Assembly: GCA_947450225.1 (NCBI GenBank)
Contig: CANFUO010000011.1
Coordinates: 1 to 37,266 of the forward strand
DNA length: 37,266 bases
From: Burkholderiaceae bacterium
GTDB taxonomy: Bacteria; Pseudomonadota; Gammaproteobacteria; Burkholderiales; Burkholderiaceae
Reading direction: 5' to 3'
Within the stretch, counting starts at the first letter, position 1. Each line of letters starts with the position of its first letter. Below, in pieces: positions 18,096 to 26,362 of the stretch. The notes under the pieces were generated by a model. It did not search any database, was not told where the DNA came from, and saw only the letters and a program-made list of their open reading frames with translations. The position numbers and the translations under genes were made by a program.

Positions 18096-18125
18096 AAAAA
18101 GACCAAGCTTCAGGTTGGTCTTTTT
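18096..18125. terminator. Bidirectional terminator between convergent genes
   Basis: AAAAAGACCAA (18096-18106) and TTGGTCTTTTT (18115-18125) form a perfect 11-base stem with loop GCTTCAGG. A-run and T-run make it usable on both strands, for the Bug gene (+) and the acyl-CoA ligase (-). Confidence 0.88.
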
Positions 18126-18166
18126 ATGATTATTACAAGCTGTCACATGCATTTTTTAATATTAAG

Positions 18167-19690
18167 CTATAGCCCTAGCTTACTTGCAAGACCAATTCGC
18201 TGTAATTTACCAGTTGCTCCTTTAGGAATCTCATCCATAAAGATAATCTTTTTAGGAACTTTGAAATCAGCTAATTTCTGAGCCGCAAAACTACGAATAT
18301 CTTTTTCATCAGCGGATTTACCTTCACGCAGAACAACTACAACGCCTACTTCTTCGCCGAGTTTTTCATGAGGAATAGCAAAAGTAACCACCTGCAAAAT
18401 CGCAGGGTGTTCCATCAAAATTTCATCCACTTCCCTTGGTGAAATTTTCTCACCACCGCGATTAATAATTTCTTTCAATCTGCCAGTAATCGTCACGTAA
18501 CCATCGGCATCAATTGTTCCTTGGTCACCAGTTCTGAACCATCCTTTTGTGAAATTTTCAGCATTTGCTTTTGGATTATTTTCATAGCCTTTAGTTACGT
18601 TTGCACCTTGAATCACGATTTCACCAGTCTGACCCACATCTAAAAGCTTCCCTTGCTCATCCATAATAGCAACGCGAGGACCTGCAGCAACCCCAACAGT
18701 TCCTGGCTTACGCAGTGCTGGAGGGAGTAAGTTACTACACATTTGGTGTGAAGCTTCAGTCATGCCGTAAGACTCAATCAGTGGAGCCTTAAAACAAGCT
18801 TCTAGCTCTTCAATTACCTTCACTGGCATAGAAGAACTAGAAGATCTGATAAAGCGCAGTGGATTATTTTGAATAATCATTTGATTATTATTAGCTCTTG
18901 TCAAAATAGTTTGATGCATGGTTGGTACGGCGGTATACCAGGTTGGTTTAACTTGATCCATCCATGAGAAAAACTTGAGTGCATTAAAGCCAGGGGTGCA
19001 AGACACATATGCACCAGCTGAGAGGGGAGCTAAAACGCCAGCAATGAGTCCATGGATATGGAATAAAGGCATGATATTTAGGCCACGATCTTTAGTTGTA
19101 AATGCAAGCGTGTTCGCTATATTACCTGCAGATGCACAGACATTACTTTGTGATAAAGGCACAATTTTTGGTCTTGAAGTTGTTCCTGAGGTATGTAAAA
19201 TCAAGGCAATATCATCAGCTTTAGCCCAACCACCTAGTTTGAGAGTCATCTTTTTCTTACTACGTAAGCTTAGCGTAAATGTGCCTGCGCCACATTCTGG
19301 GGTAGGGAGTAAATCAATAATCGCAACACCTAATTTTTCAGCAACAGCAATGGCAGAAGACTCCGAGCCTGATTTAACGACGATAGCTTTGGCTTTGAGA
19401 TCTTCAAGATAAAATTTAAATTCGTCAGCACGATAACCTGAGTTAAGTGGTGCAGAGGTTGCGCCACTAGCAATAGACATAAAGGCTAAAGCCATCTCAG
19501 GACCATTGTCTAGAACGATTGCTACGCGATCATTTCTGCCGATACCAAAGCTATTCAAGTGAGCAACAGTTTGTGTGATGAACAGACGTAAACTTTTAAA
19601 AGTTACATCTAATTGATCTGGAGCGCCAATTGCAGATTGGTTGTCATTACCTAAAGATAACAATTCTGGCAGGGTCGTACAGTGGTTCAT
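18167..19690 (-). CDS. Acyl-CoA ligase, AMP-forming (oxalate-CoA-ligase-like)
   Basis: The 507-residue ANL-family enzyme activates a carboxylic acid through an acyl-AMP to its CoA ester. The P-loop-like motif TSGTTSRPK is at 167-175, then PLFHIHGL, ESYGMTEASHQM, GWFRTGDQG, and RGGEKISPREVDE, with the catalytic lysine Lys495 in PKGATGKLQR. Size and several motifs recall oxalyl-CoA synthetases (AAE3/Pcs60), but substrate assignment is a guess. GAGGAAG lies before the ATG. It is the last gene of a minus-strand unit with the reductase-like gene (17 bases upstream) and the FAH-family gene. Confidence 0.87.
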   Translation of the reverse strand: MNHCTTLPELLSLGNDNQSAIGAPDQLDVTFKSLRLFITQTVAHLNSFGIGRNDRVAIVLDNGPEMALAFMSIASGATSAPLNSGYRADEFKFYLEDLKAKAIVVKSGSESSAIAVAEKLGVAIIDLLPTPECGAGTFTLSLRSKKKMTLKLGGWAKADDIALILHTSGTTSRPKIVPLSQSNVCASAGNIANTLAFTTKDRGLNIMPLFHIHGLIAGVLAPLSAGAYVSCTPGFNALKFFSWMDQVKPTWYTAVPTMHQTILTRANNNQMIIQNNPLRFIRSSSSSMPVKVIEELEACFKAPLIESYGMTEASHQMCSNLLPPALRKPGTVGVAAGPRVAIMDEQGKLLDVGQTGEIVIQGANVTKGYENNPKANAENFTKGWFRTGDQGTIDADGYVTITGRLKEIINRGGEKISPREVDEILMEHPAILQVVTFAIPHEKLGEEVGVVVVLREGKSADEKDIRSFAAQKLADFKVPKKIIFMDEIPKGATGKLQRIGLASKLGL

Positions 19691-19707
19691 ATAAGGCTTC
19701 CTCTTGA

Positions 19708-20712
19708 TTAATATGGGGTAATTTTTAATTGACCTTTTTGATCGGCCAAAGTCTTAGATAGCAGACTGATACATGCAAAGACAGCATCGATGTGTGGTGT
19801 GGGTAAATTGACCATTCGGCCAAGTTCAATCACAGAGCCAATCAAAGCATCTTTTTCAATAGCACGACCAGCTTCAATATCTTGTAACATCGAAGTTTTA
19901 TGGGCGCCAACAGCTTGTGCACCGGCGATTCTTTTTTCCAAAGAGACACGAAATTCAATTCCAAGTTTTTCACCGACGTCTTGCGCTTCCTTCATCATTT
20001 TTGCGACCAAATCTCTTGATAAAGGAAATTCACAGATATCCACAAGAGTTGCATGTGTGAGCGCACTGAGCGGATTGAGACTTAAATTACCCCATAGCTT
20101 AGTCCATAGTTCAGAGCGGATATTAGAAATAACAGGTGCTTTAAAGCCTGCTTCTTTGAGAGTTTTCGAGAGGAGTTCTATTCTAGGGGTAGCCGAGTTG
20201 TCGATTTCTGCCACTGAGAAGCGATTCCCTTCAATATGTTTAAGAACTCCTGGTTGGATCATTTCCGCAGCAGGGTAAACAACTGTGCCAACGACGCGTT
20301 CGATAGGAAGATTTTTCGCAATGAGACCACCTGGATCAACGCTTTCTAGGGTGCGACCGTCATACATGCCACCATGTTTGAAGAAGTACCACCATGGAAT
20401 ACCGTTTTGGGCTGTTAACACCATGGTTTCATCGTGATACATAGCAGGCAATTCTTGGACAATTGCGCCCACTTGATGAGCCTTCATTCCCAGAATCACT
20501 AAGTCTTGTGGTCCAGCCTCACTCATAGAGCCTAGGGCACGCAGCTGAGTGATAGACTCGCTACCATTTTCAGCGATCAACTTAAAGCCATGCTCCTGAA
20601 TCGCTTTGAGGTTTGGACCTCTAGCGATAACAGTGACATCGTTTCCTGATTGGGCAAGTTTAATTGCCAAAAGACCGCCAATTGCCCCAGCCCCTACAAC
20701 ACATATTTTCAT
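19708..20712 (-). CDS. Ketopantoate reductase-family dehydrogenase
   Basis: With ATG at 20712 the protein has 334 residues; GGGTG stands just upstream, while a TTG at 20724 is the alternative. The N-terminal Rossmann motif GAGAIGG is at about 7-13. KLWGNLSLNPLSALTHA is the conserved catalytic-lysine/Asn region of 2-dehydropantoate 2-reductases. The protein is longer than typical PanE (about 300). Its place between a CoA ligase and an FAH-family hydrolase suggests a catabolic 2-keto or 2-hydroxy acid dehydrogenase rather than pantothenate synthesis. Its first codons and leader are duplicated at 23193-23267. Confidence 0.85.
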   Translation of the reverse strand: MKICVVGAGAIGGLLAIKLAQSGNDVTVIARGPNLKAIQEHGFKLIAENGSESITQLRALGSMSEAGPQDLVILGMKAHQVGAIVQELPAMYHDETMVLTAQNGIPWWYFFKHGGMYDGRTLESVDPGGLIAKNLPIERVVGTVVYPAAEMIQPGVLKHIEGNRFSVAEIDNSATPRIELLSKTLKEAGFKAPVISNIRSELWTKLWGNLSLNPLSALTHATLVDICEFPLSRDLVAKMMKEAQDVGEKLGIEFRVSLEKRIAGAQAVGAHKTSMLQDIEAGRAIEKDALIGSVIELGRMVNLPTPHIDAVFACISLLSKTLADQKGQLKITPY

Positions 20713-20752
20713 AATTACACCCAAAAAAATGAGATCTAGTTACAAATCAATT
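20678..20752. repeat. Direct repeat copy A: 5' end of the ketopantoate-reductase-like gene
   Basis: This stretch covers the first codons and the leader of the minus-strand reductase-like gene. It matches 23193-23267 in the same orientation, with identical runs of 26 bases (20678-20703 and 23193-23218) and 17 bases (20736-20752 and 23251-23267) and a few changes between. The two copies bracket the FAH-family and MFS genes. Confidence 0.9.
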
Positions 20753-20783
20753 TTGTTTGCAACTTCACCCAAAACAACTTTTA

Positions 20784-21578
20784 TTAAATATCCTGCACTG
20801 TGTTCACCAATTTACCAATACCTTCAATCTCTACTTCGACAAGTTGACCACCCTTGATTGGAAGAACCCCTAAAGAAGTTCCACAAGCGATAACATCACC
20901 TGGATATAAGGTCATATCAAAAGATAAAAAACTTAAGATTTGATAAGGATTAAAAATCATATCAGAACATGGATAGCTTTGACGTTCTCGACCATTGATT
21001 AAAGTCTTAACAGTTAAATTTTCATATGACACATCAGTCTCAATCCAAGGACCAAATGGCCCAAAGCTATCGTAGCTTTTGGCCCTTGTCCATTGTTTAA
21101 AAGACGCATCTTTCGTGAGAATTTCAAGGGCCGTCACATCATTTACACAGGTGTAACCGAAAATATAATCTTTCGCATCAGCCGCAGAAATTTCTTTTGC
21201 GGTCTTACCGATGACAATACCCAATTCGCCCTCATAAATGACTCTTCCGACTGGGCCGGTAGAAGTATTTGGAAGCTTGATAGCGCCTCCTGGCGCCAAA
21301 AAAGAATTGCTAGATTTTATAAAATATAGAGGTTCGGGTGGAATCGAATTATTTTGTTGAGCAGCTGCCGCGTGATAGTTATTCCATAAACAGATCATCT
21401 TTGATGGCTGGCAAGGATAATTAAGTTCTATTTCATCTAAAGGCAATTGGTTGCCCGTCATTTTGTAATCAGCAAACAAATCGCCCGTGATAGTTTCGAT
21501 ATATGTGCCTTCTTTGCTAAGTTTGCCAAAGGTCATTTCTGCAGTGTTTTTATTGATAAAGCGGCACCATTTAGCCAA
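20784..21578 (-). CDS. Fumarylacetoacetate hydrolase-family protein (TTG start)
   Basis: The 264-residue protein has the FAH fold: metal ligands Glu116 and Glu118 in YEGELGIVIG and Asp147 in VNDVTA, then the substrate-side KSYDSFGPFGPWI. Members hydrolyse acylpyruvates or hydrate/decarboxylate ring-cleavage acids such as 2-hydroxymuconate derivatives. The start is TTG at 21578, with AGGAGA six bases upstream. It is the first gene of the minus-strand unit leading to the reductase-like gene and the CoA ligase, and is divergent from the MFS transporter. Substrate not determinable. Confidence 0.9.
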   Translation of the reverse strand: MAKWCRFINKNTAEMTFGKLSKEGTYIETITGDLFADYKMTGNQLPLDEIELNYPCQPSKMICLWNNYHAAAAQQNNSIPPEPLYFIKSSNSFLAPGGAIKLPNTSTGPVGRVIYEGELGIVIGKTAKEISAADAKDYIFGYTCVNDVTALEILTKDASFKQWTRAKSYDSFGPFGPWIETDVSYENLTVKTLINGRERQSYPCSDMIFNPYQILSFLSFDMTLYPGDVIACGTSLGVLPIKGGQLVEVEIEGIGKLVNTVQDI

Positions 21579-21989
21579 AATTGTCTCCTAAGTCTTAAAA
21601 CATCATCTAATTTTATGATTGAAGATGGATGTTAAGTGAGTATTTTCTACAAATTGAAAAAGACCTTAACACGAACTAAATGTAGGTCTTACCTATTATG
21701 GCATGCAGTATGAAATGATTAGACTTAATTTTTAGCACCACACACAAAGATAGGATTGTGTGAAACTCTATCATAAATACATCTATTGAAGCGGTATGAC
21801 ACTGTCAACAGACCTCATTTTTAGGACTGCTTCTAAACTATATATTGAATTAGGCTTCTGATGTGTTTTGTTAGTGGAAGATCTAGAGACTTGAAGGCGC
21901 ACAATTAAATGCGAAGGTACTAATAATGTATCGGGTGAAGGCGAAGTACAAAGAGCTAAAATAGAACTTGGTTTACTTAGATCAATAAA
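21579..21989. other. Divergent intergenic region between FAH-family and MFS genes
   Basis: The 411 bases carry no intact gene I can recognise. An inverted repeat AAGACCT (21660-21666) / AGGTCTT (21684-21690) with a T-run on the minus-strand side could be an attenuator in the leader of the FAH gene. A plus-strand frame near 21888-21965 reads RLEGAQLNAKVL and faintly resembles a GntR regulator, but it is broken by stops. Confidence 0.4.
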
Positions 21990-23228
21990 ATGAAAAATCA
22001 TCCGTGGCTTAAATCCAGCTTGCCAATTCTATTGGGAGTTTCTTTGATGCTTTCCTTGAGTACGGGGATGCGTCAAAGTTTGGGGGTATTTATGCCTGAA
22101 ATTACGCAAAATATTGGTGTTTCAGTTTCCCAATTCACACTTGCAATTGCTATTCAAAATTTAACATGGGGCTTAATGCAACCATTTACTGGAGTGTGGG
22201 TCATACGCGTTGGTTTTAAAAAAGTGATGGTGATTGGTTCCTTTCTTTATCTTTTAGGAATCATTATCTTAGCGATGGCTAACGGAGTAGTTGCAGTAAC
22301 TATTGGAGCAGGTTTTTTAATTGGCTGTGCGCTTGCATGCAATGGCTCTGGTATTGGAATGGCAGTTGCGACTAGGGCGGTACCTGTTGAAAAGCGAAGC
22401 CTCATTCTTGGTATGGTTTCTGCTGCAGGATCGTTGGGCGCCTTAGTGGCGGCCCCGATTGCTCAGGCCTTGATACAAGAATTTGATTGGCGTATAGGAA
22501 TGCTTGGATTTGTTGTGATGGCTGCGCTAGTTATTCCTGGCGCTTGGTATGCAGGAGGCATTGATCAGAAGCCGATTCTTGGCCAGTCTGTAAATGATGA
22601 TATCAAGCCGATGCAAGTGGTCGTTAATGCACTGAAATATCCACCCTTTGCCGTCATGGCGATTGCATATTTTGTTTGTGGCATGCAGTTAGTTTTTTTG
22701 ACTACTCACTTACCATCCTATCTTGCATTGTGTGGTTTAGATCCGATGTTGAGTGCCCAGTCTTTAGGTGTGATTGGTGGCTTCAATGCATTAGGAAGTT
22801 TATTTTTTGGTTGGATGGGTGGACGGTATAACAAATTATTTTTATTGGGTTTAATTTATATATTACGTTCTATTGGAATCGCTTATTATTTTTATGTCAT
22901 TCCAAATTCAACGAATACACTCATTTTTGCTGCATATATAGGATTCCTATGGCTTGGAGTTATACCACTCGTATCAGGCTCCATTGCGGAAATGTTTGGT
23001 GTTAAATGGCAAGCGATGCTGGTTGGAGTTGCCTTTATTGCCCATCAATTTGGCAGCTTTGTAGGGGCTTTTGGTGGTGGACTCATCTTCGATGCTTTAG
23101 GTTCTTATGATTTAGCATTGCAAATTGGAGTATCGATTGGTTTATTTGCCGGGATTGTGCAGGCTTCCTTTGCATTATTTAAAACTAAACCCCCAATTGC
23201 CCCAGCCCCTACAACACAATTTTCATAA
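21990..23228 (+). CDS. MFS transporter with a 3' end borrowed from a duplicated sequence
   Basis: The 412-residue protein has about twelve hydrophobic segments in two halves and loop motifs such as WGLMQPFTGVWVIRVGFKKVM and FFGWMGGRYNKL, typical of major facilitator carriers of the monocarboxylate/oxalate-formate-like type. The last residues PPIAPAPTTQFS and the stop lie in repeat copy B (23193-23267), which is antisense to the 5' end of a ketopantoate-reductase-like gene. The original C-terminus was therefore probably lost, though all membrane segments seem present. It is divergent from the FAH gene and may import the substrate of that operon. Confidence 0.85.
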   Translation: MKNHPWLKSSLPILLGVSLMLSLSTGMRQSLGVFMPEITQNIGVSVSQFTLAIAIQNLTWGLMQPFTGVWVIRVGFKKVMVIGSFLYLLGIIILAMANGVVAVTIGAGFLIGCALACNGSGIGMAVATRAVPVEKRSLILGMVSAAGSLGALVAAPIAQALIQEFDWRIGMLGFVVMAALVIPGAWYAGGIDQKPILGQSVNDDIKPMQVVVNALKYPPFAVMAIAYFVCGMQLVFLTTHLPSYLALCGLDPMLSAQSLGVIGGFNALGSLFFGWMGGRYNKLFLLGLIYILRSIGIAYYFYVIPNSTNTLIFAAYIGFLWLGVIPLVSGSIAEMFGVKWQAMLVGVAFIAHQFGSFVGAFGGGLIFDALGSYDLALQIGVSIGLFAGIVQASFALFKTKPPIAPAPTTQFS

Positions 23229-23267
23229 TTTCATCAAATAAAAATGAGGTCTAGTTACAAATCAATT
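23193..23267. repeat. Direct repeat copy B: remnant of a second ketopantoate-reductase-like gene start
   Basis: Read on the minus strand it contains a leader and ATG AAA ATT GTG TTG TAG, the start of the reductase-like gene with one base missing, so the frame stops at once. It overlaps the MFS 3' end. From 23268 to 23464 I see no gene or clear signal. Confidence 0.88.
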
Positions 23268-23464
23268 GTTTATAAAGTATGTATCTAAAAATATATCCTG
23301 AAGGTATATCTCGGAGATTTGGGAAACTCACACAAACTGGAAGCTTTTGGTCTGAAACCATGAAATTAGAAAAAAACTGGTTGGAGCAATGATGTATTTT
23401 GGTCATTGCCCCAAGGTATTTTGAATTTAAAAACCAAAGAGTACGATAGTGAATATTAAAAAAC

Positions 23465-24427
23465 TCACTCCATGCGAACGTTTGCAAATGCAATTGCTTC
23501 AGCGAATTTTTTGCTTTCTTGAGCCATGAACTCGGAAAAAGCCTCAGGAGAAGAGGGGGTTGGTTTTAGCCCAAGATCGGTGAGTTTTTTATTAATTTCA
23601 GGTTTTTTGAGTGCACTTGTAATAGAGGCATTCAAGGTGTTACGAATAGAAAGCGGAGTGTCAGACCTGACCAAAATACCAAACCATGACTTAGAAAGGA
23701 ATGGTGTGCCAGTAGCCTCTTCAAAAGTTGGTACATCTGGTAAGCTTGGATCTCTTTTTTCAGAAGCGATAGCTAATGCCTGTATTTTTCCTTCCTTCAC
23801 AAAAGGTACAACGATAGGAAGATCATTGAGCATGCAATCAAGTCGACCAGCAAGAATATCTTGCAAACCCTCATTACCTTTGTAAGGAATATGGGTAGCG
23901 TTAAAGCCAAATTGCTTCTTGATACGCTCAAATCCCAAATGCCCAGAACTTGCATTGCCAAAAGAGCCATAGGAGATCTTATCGCTGTTTAACTTAGCAT
24001 AAGCAATAAAGTCTTTAGCATTTTTATAGGGGGCTCCAGTAGGCGCAATCAGTACATGGGGCATCTCTGTTAAGCCAGTAATTGGCACGAAAGCAGTCTT
24101 AGGGTCATAAGGTAGTTTAGCCATTAGCTGAGCCGAAATAAGAAAGCTTGCTGCATTCACGAAAAGCGTGTGGCCATCCGGTGGCGATGAAGCAGTAAAA
24201 GCAGCACCAATAGTTGTGCTAGCGCCAGGTTTGTATTCAACTAAAACAGGCTGTTTCAAAGTCTGAGTCATTTCTTCTGCAAGAGCGCGCACGATAGGCT
24301 CAAGCGAGTTACCTGCCTGATATGGAACAACGATTTTGATTGGCTTGTTGGGAAACTGCGCTGCAGCCAAGCTGCTAGTGAGCACCAAAAAGATACCAAG
24401 AATTTTCTTGCTGAGGTTTTTCATCAT
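23465..24427 (-). CDS. Bug/TTT-family periplasmic substrate-binding protein
   Basis: The 320-residue protein has a signal peptide (KKILGIFLVLTSSLAAA, cleavage near 23), then FPNKPIKIVVPYQAGN, VEYKPGASTTIGAAFTASSPPDGHTL and ATHIPYKGNEGL. Two adjacent ATG codons are possible; AAAGGA is better placed for the second (24424). It follows the RidA-family gene by 21 bases on the same strand, so the two form one unit. No transporter membrane genes are near. Confidence 0.93.
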   Translation of the reverse strand: MMKNLSKKILGIFLVLTSSLAAAQFPNKPIKIVVPYQAGNSLEPIVRALAEEMTQTLKQPVLVEYKPGASTTIGAAFTASSPPDGHTLFVNAASFLISAQLMAKLPYDPKTAFVPITGLTEMPHVLIAPTGAPYKNAKDFIAYAKLNSDKISYGSFGNASSGHLGFERIKKQFGFNATHIPYKGNEGLQDILAGRLDCMLNDLPIVVPFVKEGKIQALAIASEKRDPSLPDVPTFEEATGTPFLSKSWFGILVRSDTPLSIRNTLNASITSALKKPEINKKLTDLGLKPTPSSPEAFSEFMAQESKKFAEAIAFANVRME

Positions 24428-24448
24428 TTTCCTTTTAAAAAATATAGT

Positions 24449-24853
24449 TTAGTTAGTGCCACTGCCGCCCAAATATCCACAGCAATTAATTTCAACACGC
24501 GTTGGCGGCTGGGCCTTAGGGCTACCTACTCTTGATACCTGTATGAGTGTAGAACAGGGAAAGTCACCAGAAAAAAACTCTTGCCGTGCACGCCAAATAT
24601 CCTGATTCTCATTTAAGTCGATGAGGAAGATTTGCATCGACATGATATCGTTCATTACTCCACCAGCAGCCTTAATCAAATCTTGAATATCAGTAAAAAT
24701 TTGCTTAGCTTGTTCGTAAGTATTTGCGCCATCTGCAACCATGCCAGCGACATAAAAGTGGCCATTTGTATGAATCTTCATATTTGACCAAGTTTGCGGC
24801 GGAGGTGCGGGAACTTTAGAACCTGTAGGGACGTTTATCGTTTTGTAGCTCAT
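24449..24853 (-). CDS. RidA/YjgF-family protein lacking the usual arginine
   Basis: From ATG at 24853 the protein has 134 residues, the normal RidA size; a frame extension upstream to 24898 adds 15 residues that do not fit the family. Family features are GHFYVAGMVADG, YEQAKQIFTDIQDLIKAAGG and the C-terminal RVEINCCGYL. Where the imine-hydrolysing RidA has Pro-x-Arg before the Val-Glu-Val strand, this protein has PCSTLIQV, so the key arginine is replaced. It is likely a Rid subfamily with another role. It heads a unit with a Bug-type binding protein and is divergent from an alpha/beta hydrolase. Confidence 0.85.
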   Translation of the reverse strand: MSYKTINVPTGSKVPAPPPQTWSNMKIHTNGHFYVAGMVADGANTYEQAKQIFTDIQDLIKAAGGVMNDIMSMQIFLIDLNENQDIWRARQEFFSGDFPCSTLIQVSRVGSPKAQPPTRVEINCCGYLGGSGTN

Positions 24854-25054
24854 TTGGGCTTTCACTTTAAGAGTTAATCTAAAATTCACTCTAAACAATT
24901 AGATCACCCAATGTCAAGAGGAAAACCCTTGCCCACAAAAAATGACTGATTAGGTACCACAGTTTGCCGATGACTGCATTCAGAAAAATTATGCAAAGTT
25001 TGGTAAATTAGGAGGCTATAAACATTTCAAACAACAATTAAAAGGTACAAATTT

Positions 25055-26230
25055 ATGAATAATGGCACTCCAGGTCGATATGAACCCTTTGGCTGGCATC
25101 ACTGGCCGGATCATTTTTTTATGTCATATCAATTTAGGCGGACATTAGGGGAAACACAGGAGGGTGGCGGTGCTGTTAGTGAGTGTTTTCAAGCAGCAGA
25201 TCGCATGATTCCTGGAGACCTGGAAAGTTGGCATAAGGAGTGGATGGTTGTTGCTGACCGCAATGATGCTAAAGGCGATCTTGCAGAAAAAAATGGGCAT
25301 ATTCAGACCGCGATGAATTGTTGGTTAAGGGCAACTGAGTATTACAGGTCCGCAGAATTTTGGTTAGATGCGGATGATCCAAGAAGACTTCCTACTTTTA
25401 CCAAGTGCGAGAATGCATCGCATAAGTGGCTGAAGTATCTTCCAGGCGAAGTAGTTGAAATTCCGTATGAAGATGGAAAAACCTTACCAGCCTATTTTAT
25501 TAAGTCACCTGTTGGTGGAGAGCGTCAACCCGTCTTGATTTCCTTTGGTGGTTTAGATTCTTTTAAAGATGAGTTGTGGTTTATGACAGGAAGAGGCGCA
25601 GTACAGCGCGGCATTTCTGTTTTATTAGTGGATGGACCAGGGCAAGGAGGGGCTTTGCGACGTCAGGGAATCGTCTCCCGCTATGATTATGAAGTTCCCG
25701 TAGGTCGTTGTATTGATTGGCTAGAGCAACGTTCGGATATTGATCCAAAAAGAATTGCGGTGAGTGGATCGAGTATGGGAGGATATTACGCAGCAAGAGC
25801 CGGGTCAATGGAGCATCGTTTAGCGGCATGTATCTCTCATGGAGCAATCTGGGACATTGAAAAACGTTTTGCCGATCGCGGAGAGGATCACGCTCTTGCA
25901 GGACATATGAAGTGGGTTATTGGTGCTAATAGCATGGCTGAAGCGGTCAAGAAGGCTAGTAAATTTAAGCTTGAAGGTGTTTTAGATCATATGCAATGTC
26001 CTTATTTGGTATTACATGGTGGGCATGATGTTTTAGGTGTAGAGACCGTTCAATTAGTACATGATTATGCAAAGTCAAAAGGTATTAATGTGACACTTCG
26101 TCTGACTTCTGCAGAAGAGACTGGAGCTGAGCATTGTCAGCATGACAACCCAACCCTAGGTCAGGAAATCATGATTGATTGGTTAGCAGATATTTTTGGT
26201 ATAGATCAGAAGAAATTCTTTAATCAATAA
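25055..26230 (+). CDS. Alpha/beta hydrolase, 2,6-dihydroxypseudooxynicotine-hydrolase-like (second copy)
   Basis: The protein of about 391 residues has the same layout as the hydrolase at 11877-12965: a helical N-terminal cap and a core with nucleophile elbow GSSMGG at 238-243 (Ser240), LLVDGPGQGGALRRQG, acid Asp324 in GGHDVLG and a histidine in AEHCQHDN near 359-362. The two share only moderate similarity, so they are paralogues with different substrates rather than a recent duplication. AAAGG precedes the ATG. It is divergent from the single-domain RidA gene and convergent with the triple RidA gene. Confidence 0.86.
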   Translation: MNNGTPGRYEPFGWHHWPDHFFMSYQFRRTLGETQEGGGAVSECFQAADRMIPGDLESWHKEWMVVADRNDAKGDLAEKNGHIQTAMNCWLRATEYYRSAEFWLDADDPRRLPTFTKCENASHKWLKYLPGEVVEIPYEDGKTLPAYFIKSPVGGERQPVLISFGGLDSFKDELWFMTGRGAVQRGISVLLVDGPGQGGALRRQGIVSRYDYEVPVGRCIDWLEQRSDIDPKRIAVSGSSMGGYYAARAGSMEHRLAACISHGAIWDIEKRFADRGEDHALAGHMKWVIGANSMAEAVKKASKFKLEGVLDHMQCPYLVLHGGHDVLGVETVQLVHDYAKSKGINVTLRLTSAEETGAEHCQHDNPTLGQEIMIDWLADIFGIDQKKFFNQ

Positions 26231-26290
26231 TGCGATTGCAAATCAAATCGTAGAGTCGATTCTAGTTTTAAGTTATAAAGGCCTTAAAAG

Positions 26291-26321
26291 AAAAACCCTC
26301 ACCATTATGATGAGGGTTTTT
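26291..26321. terminator. Bidirectional terminator between hydrolase and triple-RidA gene
   Basis: AAAAACCCTCA (26291-26301) and TGAGGGTTTTT (26311-26321) form a perfect stem with a nine-base loop; A and T runs on both sides serve both convergent genes. Confidence 0.9.
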
Positions 26322-26362
26322 CTTTTTGGCGTTACAAGTTGTAACGCTAGCCTTAAGATTTT

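Noticed and set aside
18975-19412. 145-residue plus-strand frame opposite the acyl-CoA ligase
   Set aside because: It is antisense to a well-supported gene and resembles no family.
19790-20278. 162-residue plus-strand frame opposite the ketopantoate-reductase-like gene
   Set aside because: Antisense shadow of a gene with clear motifs.
23251-23493. 80-residue minus-strand frame before the Bug gene end
   Set aside because: It overlaps the repeat remnant and the 3' end of the Bug gene and has no recognisable feature.
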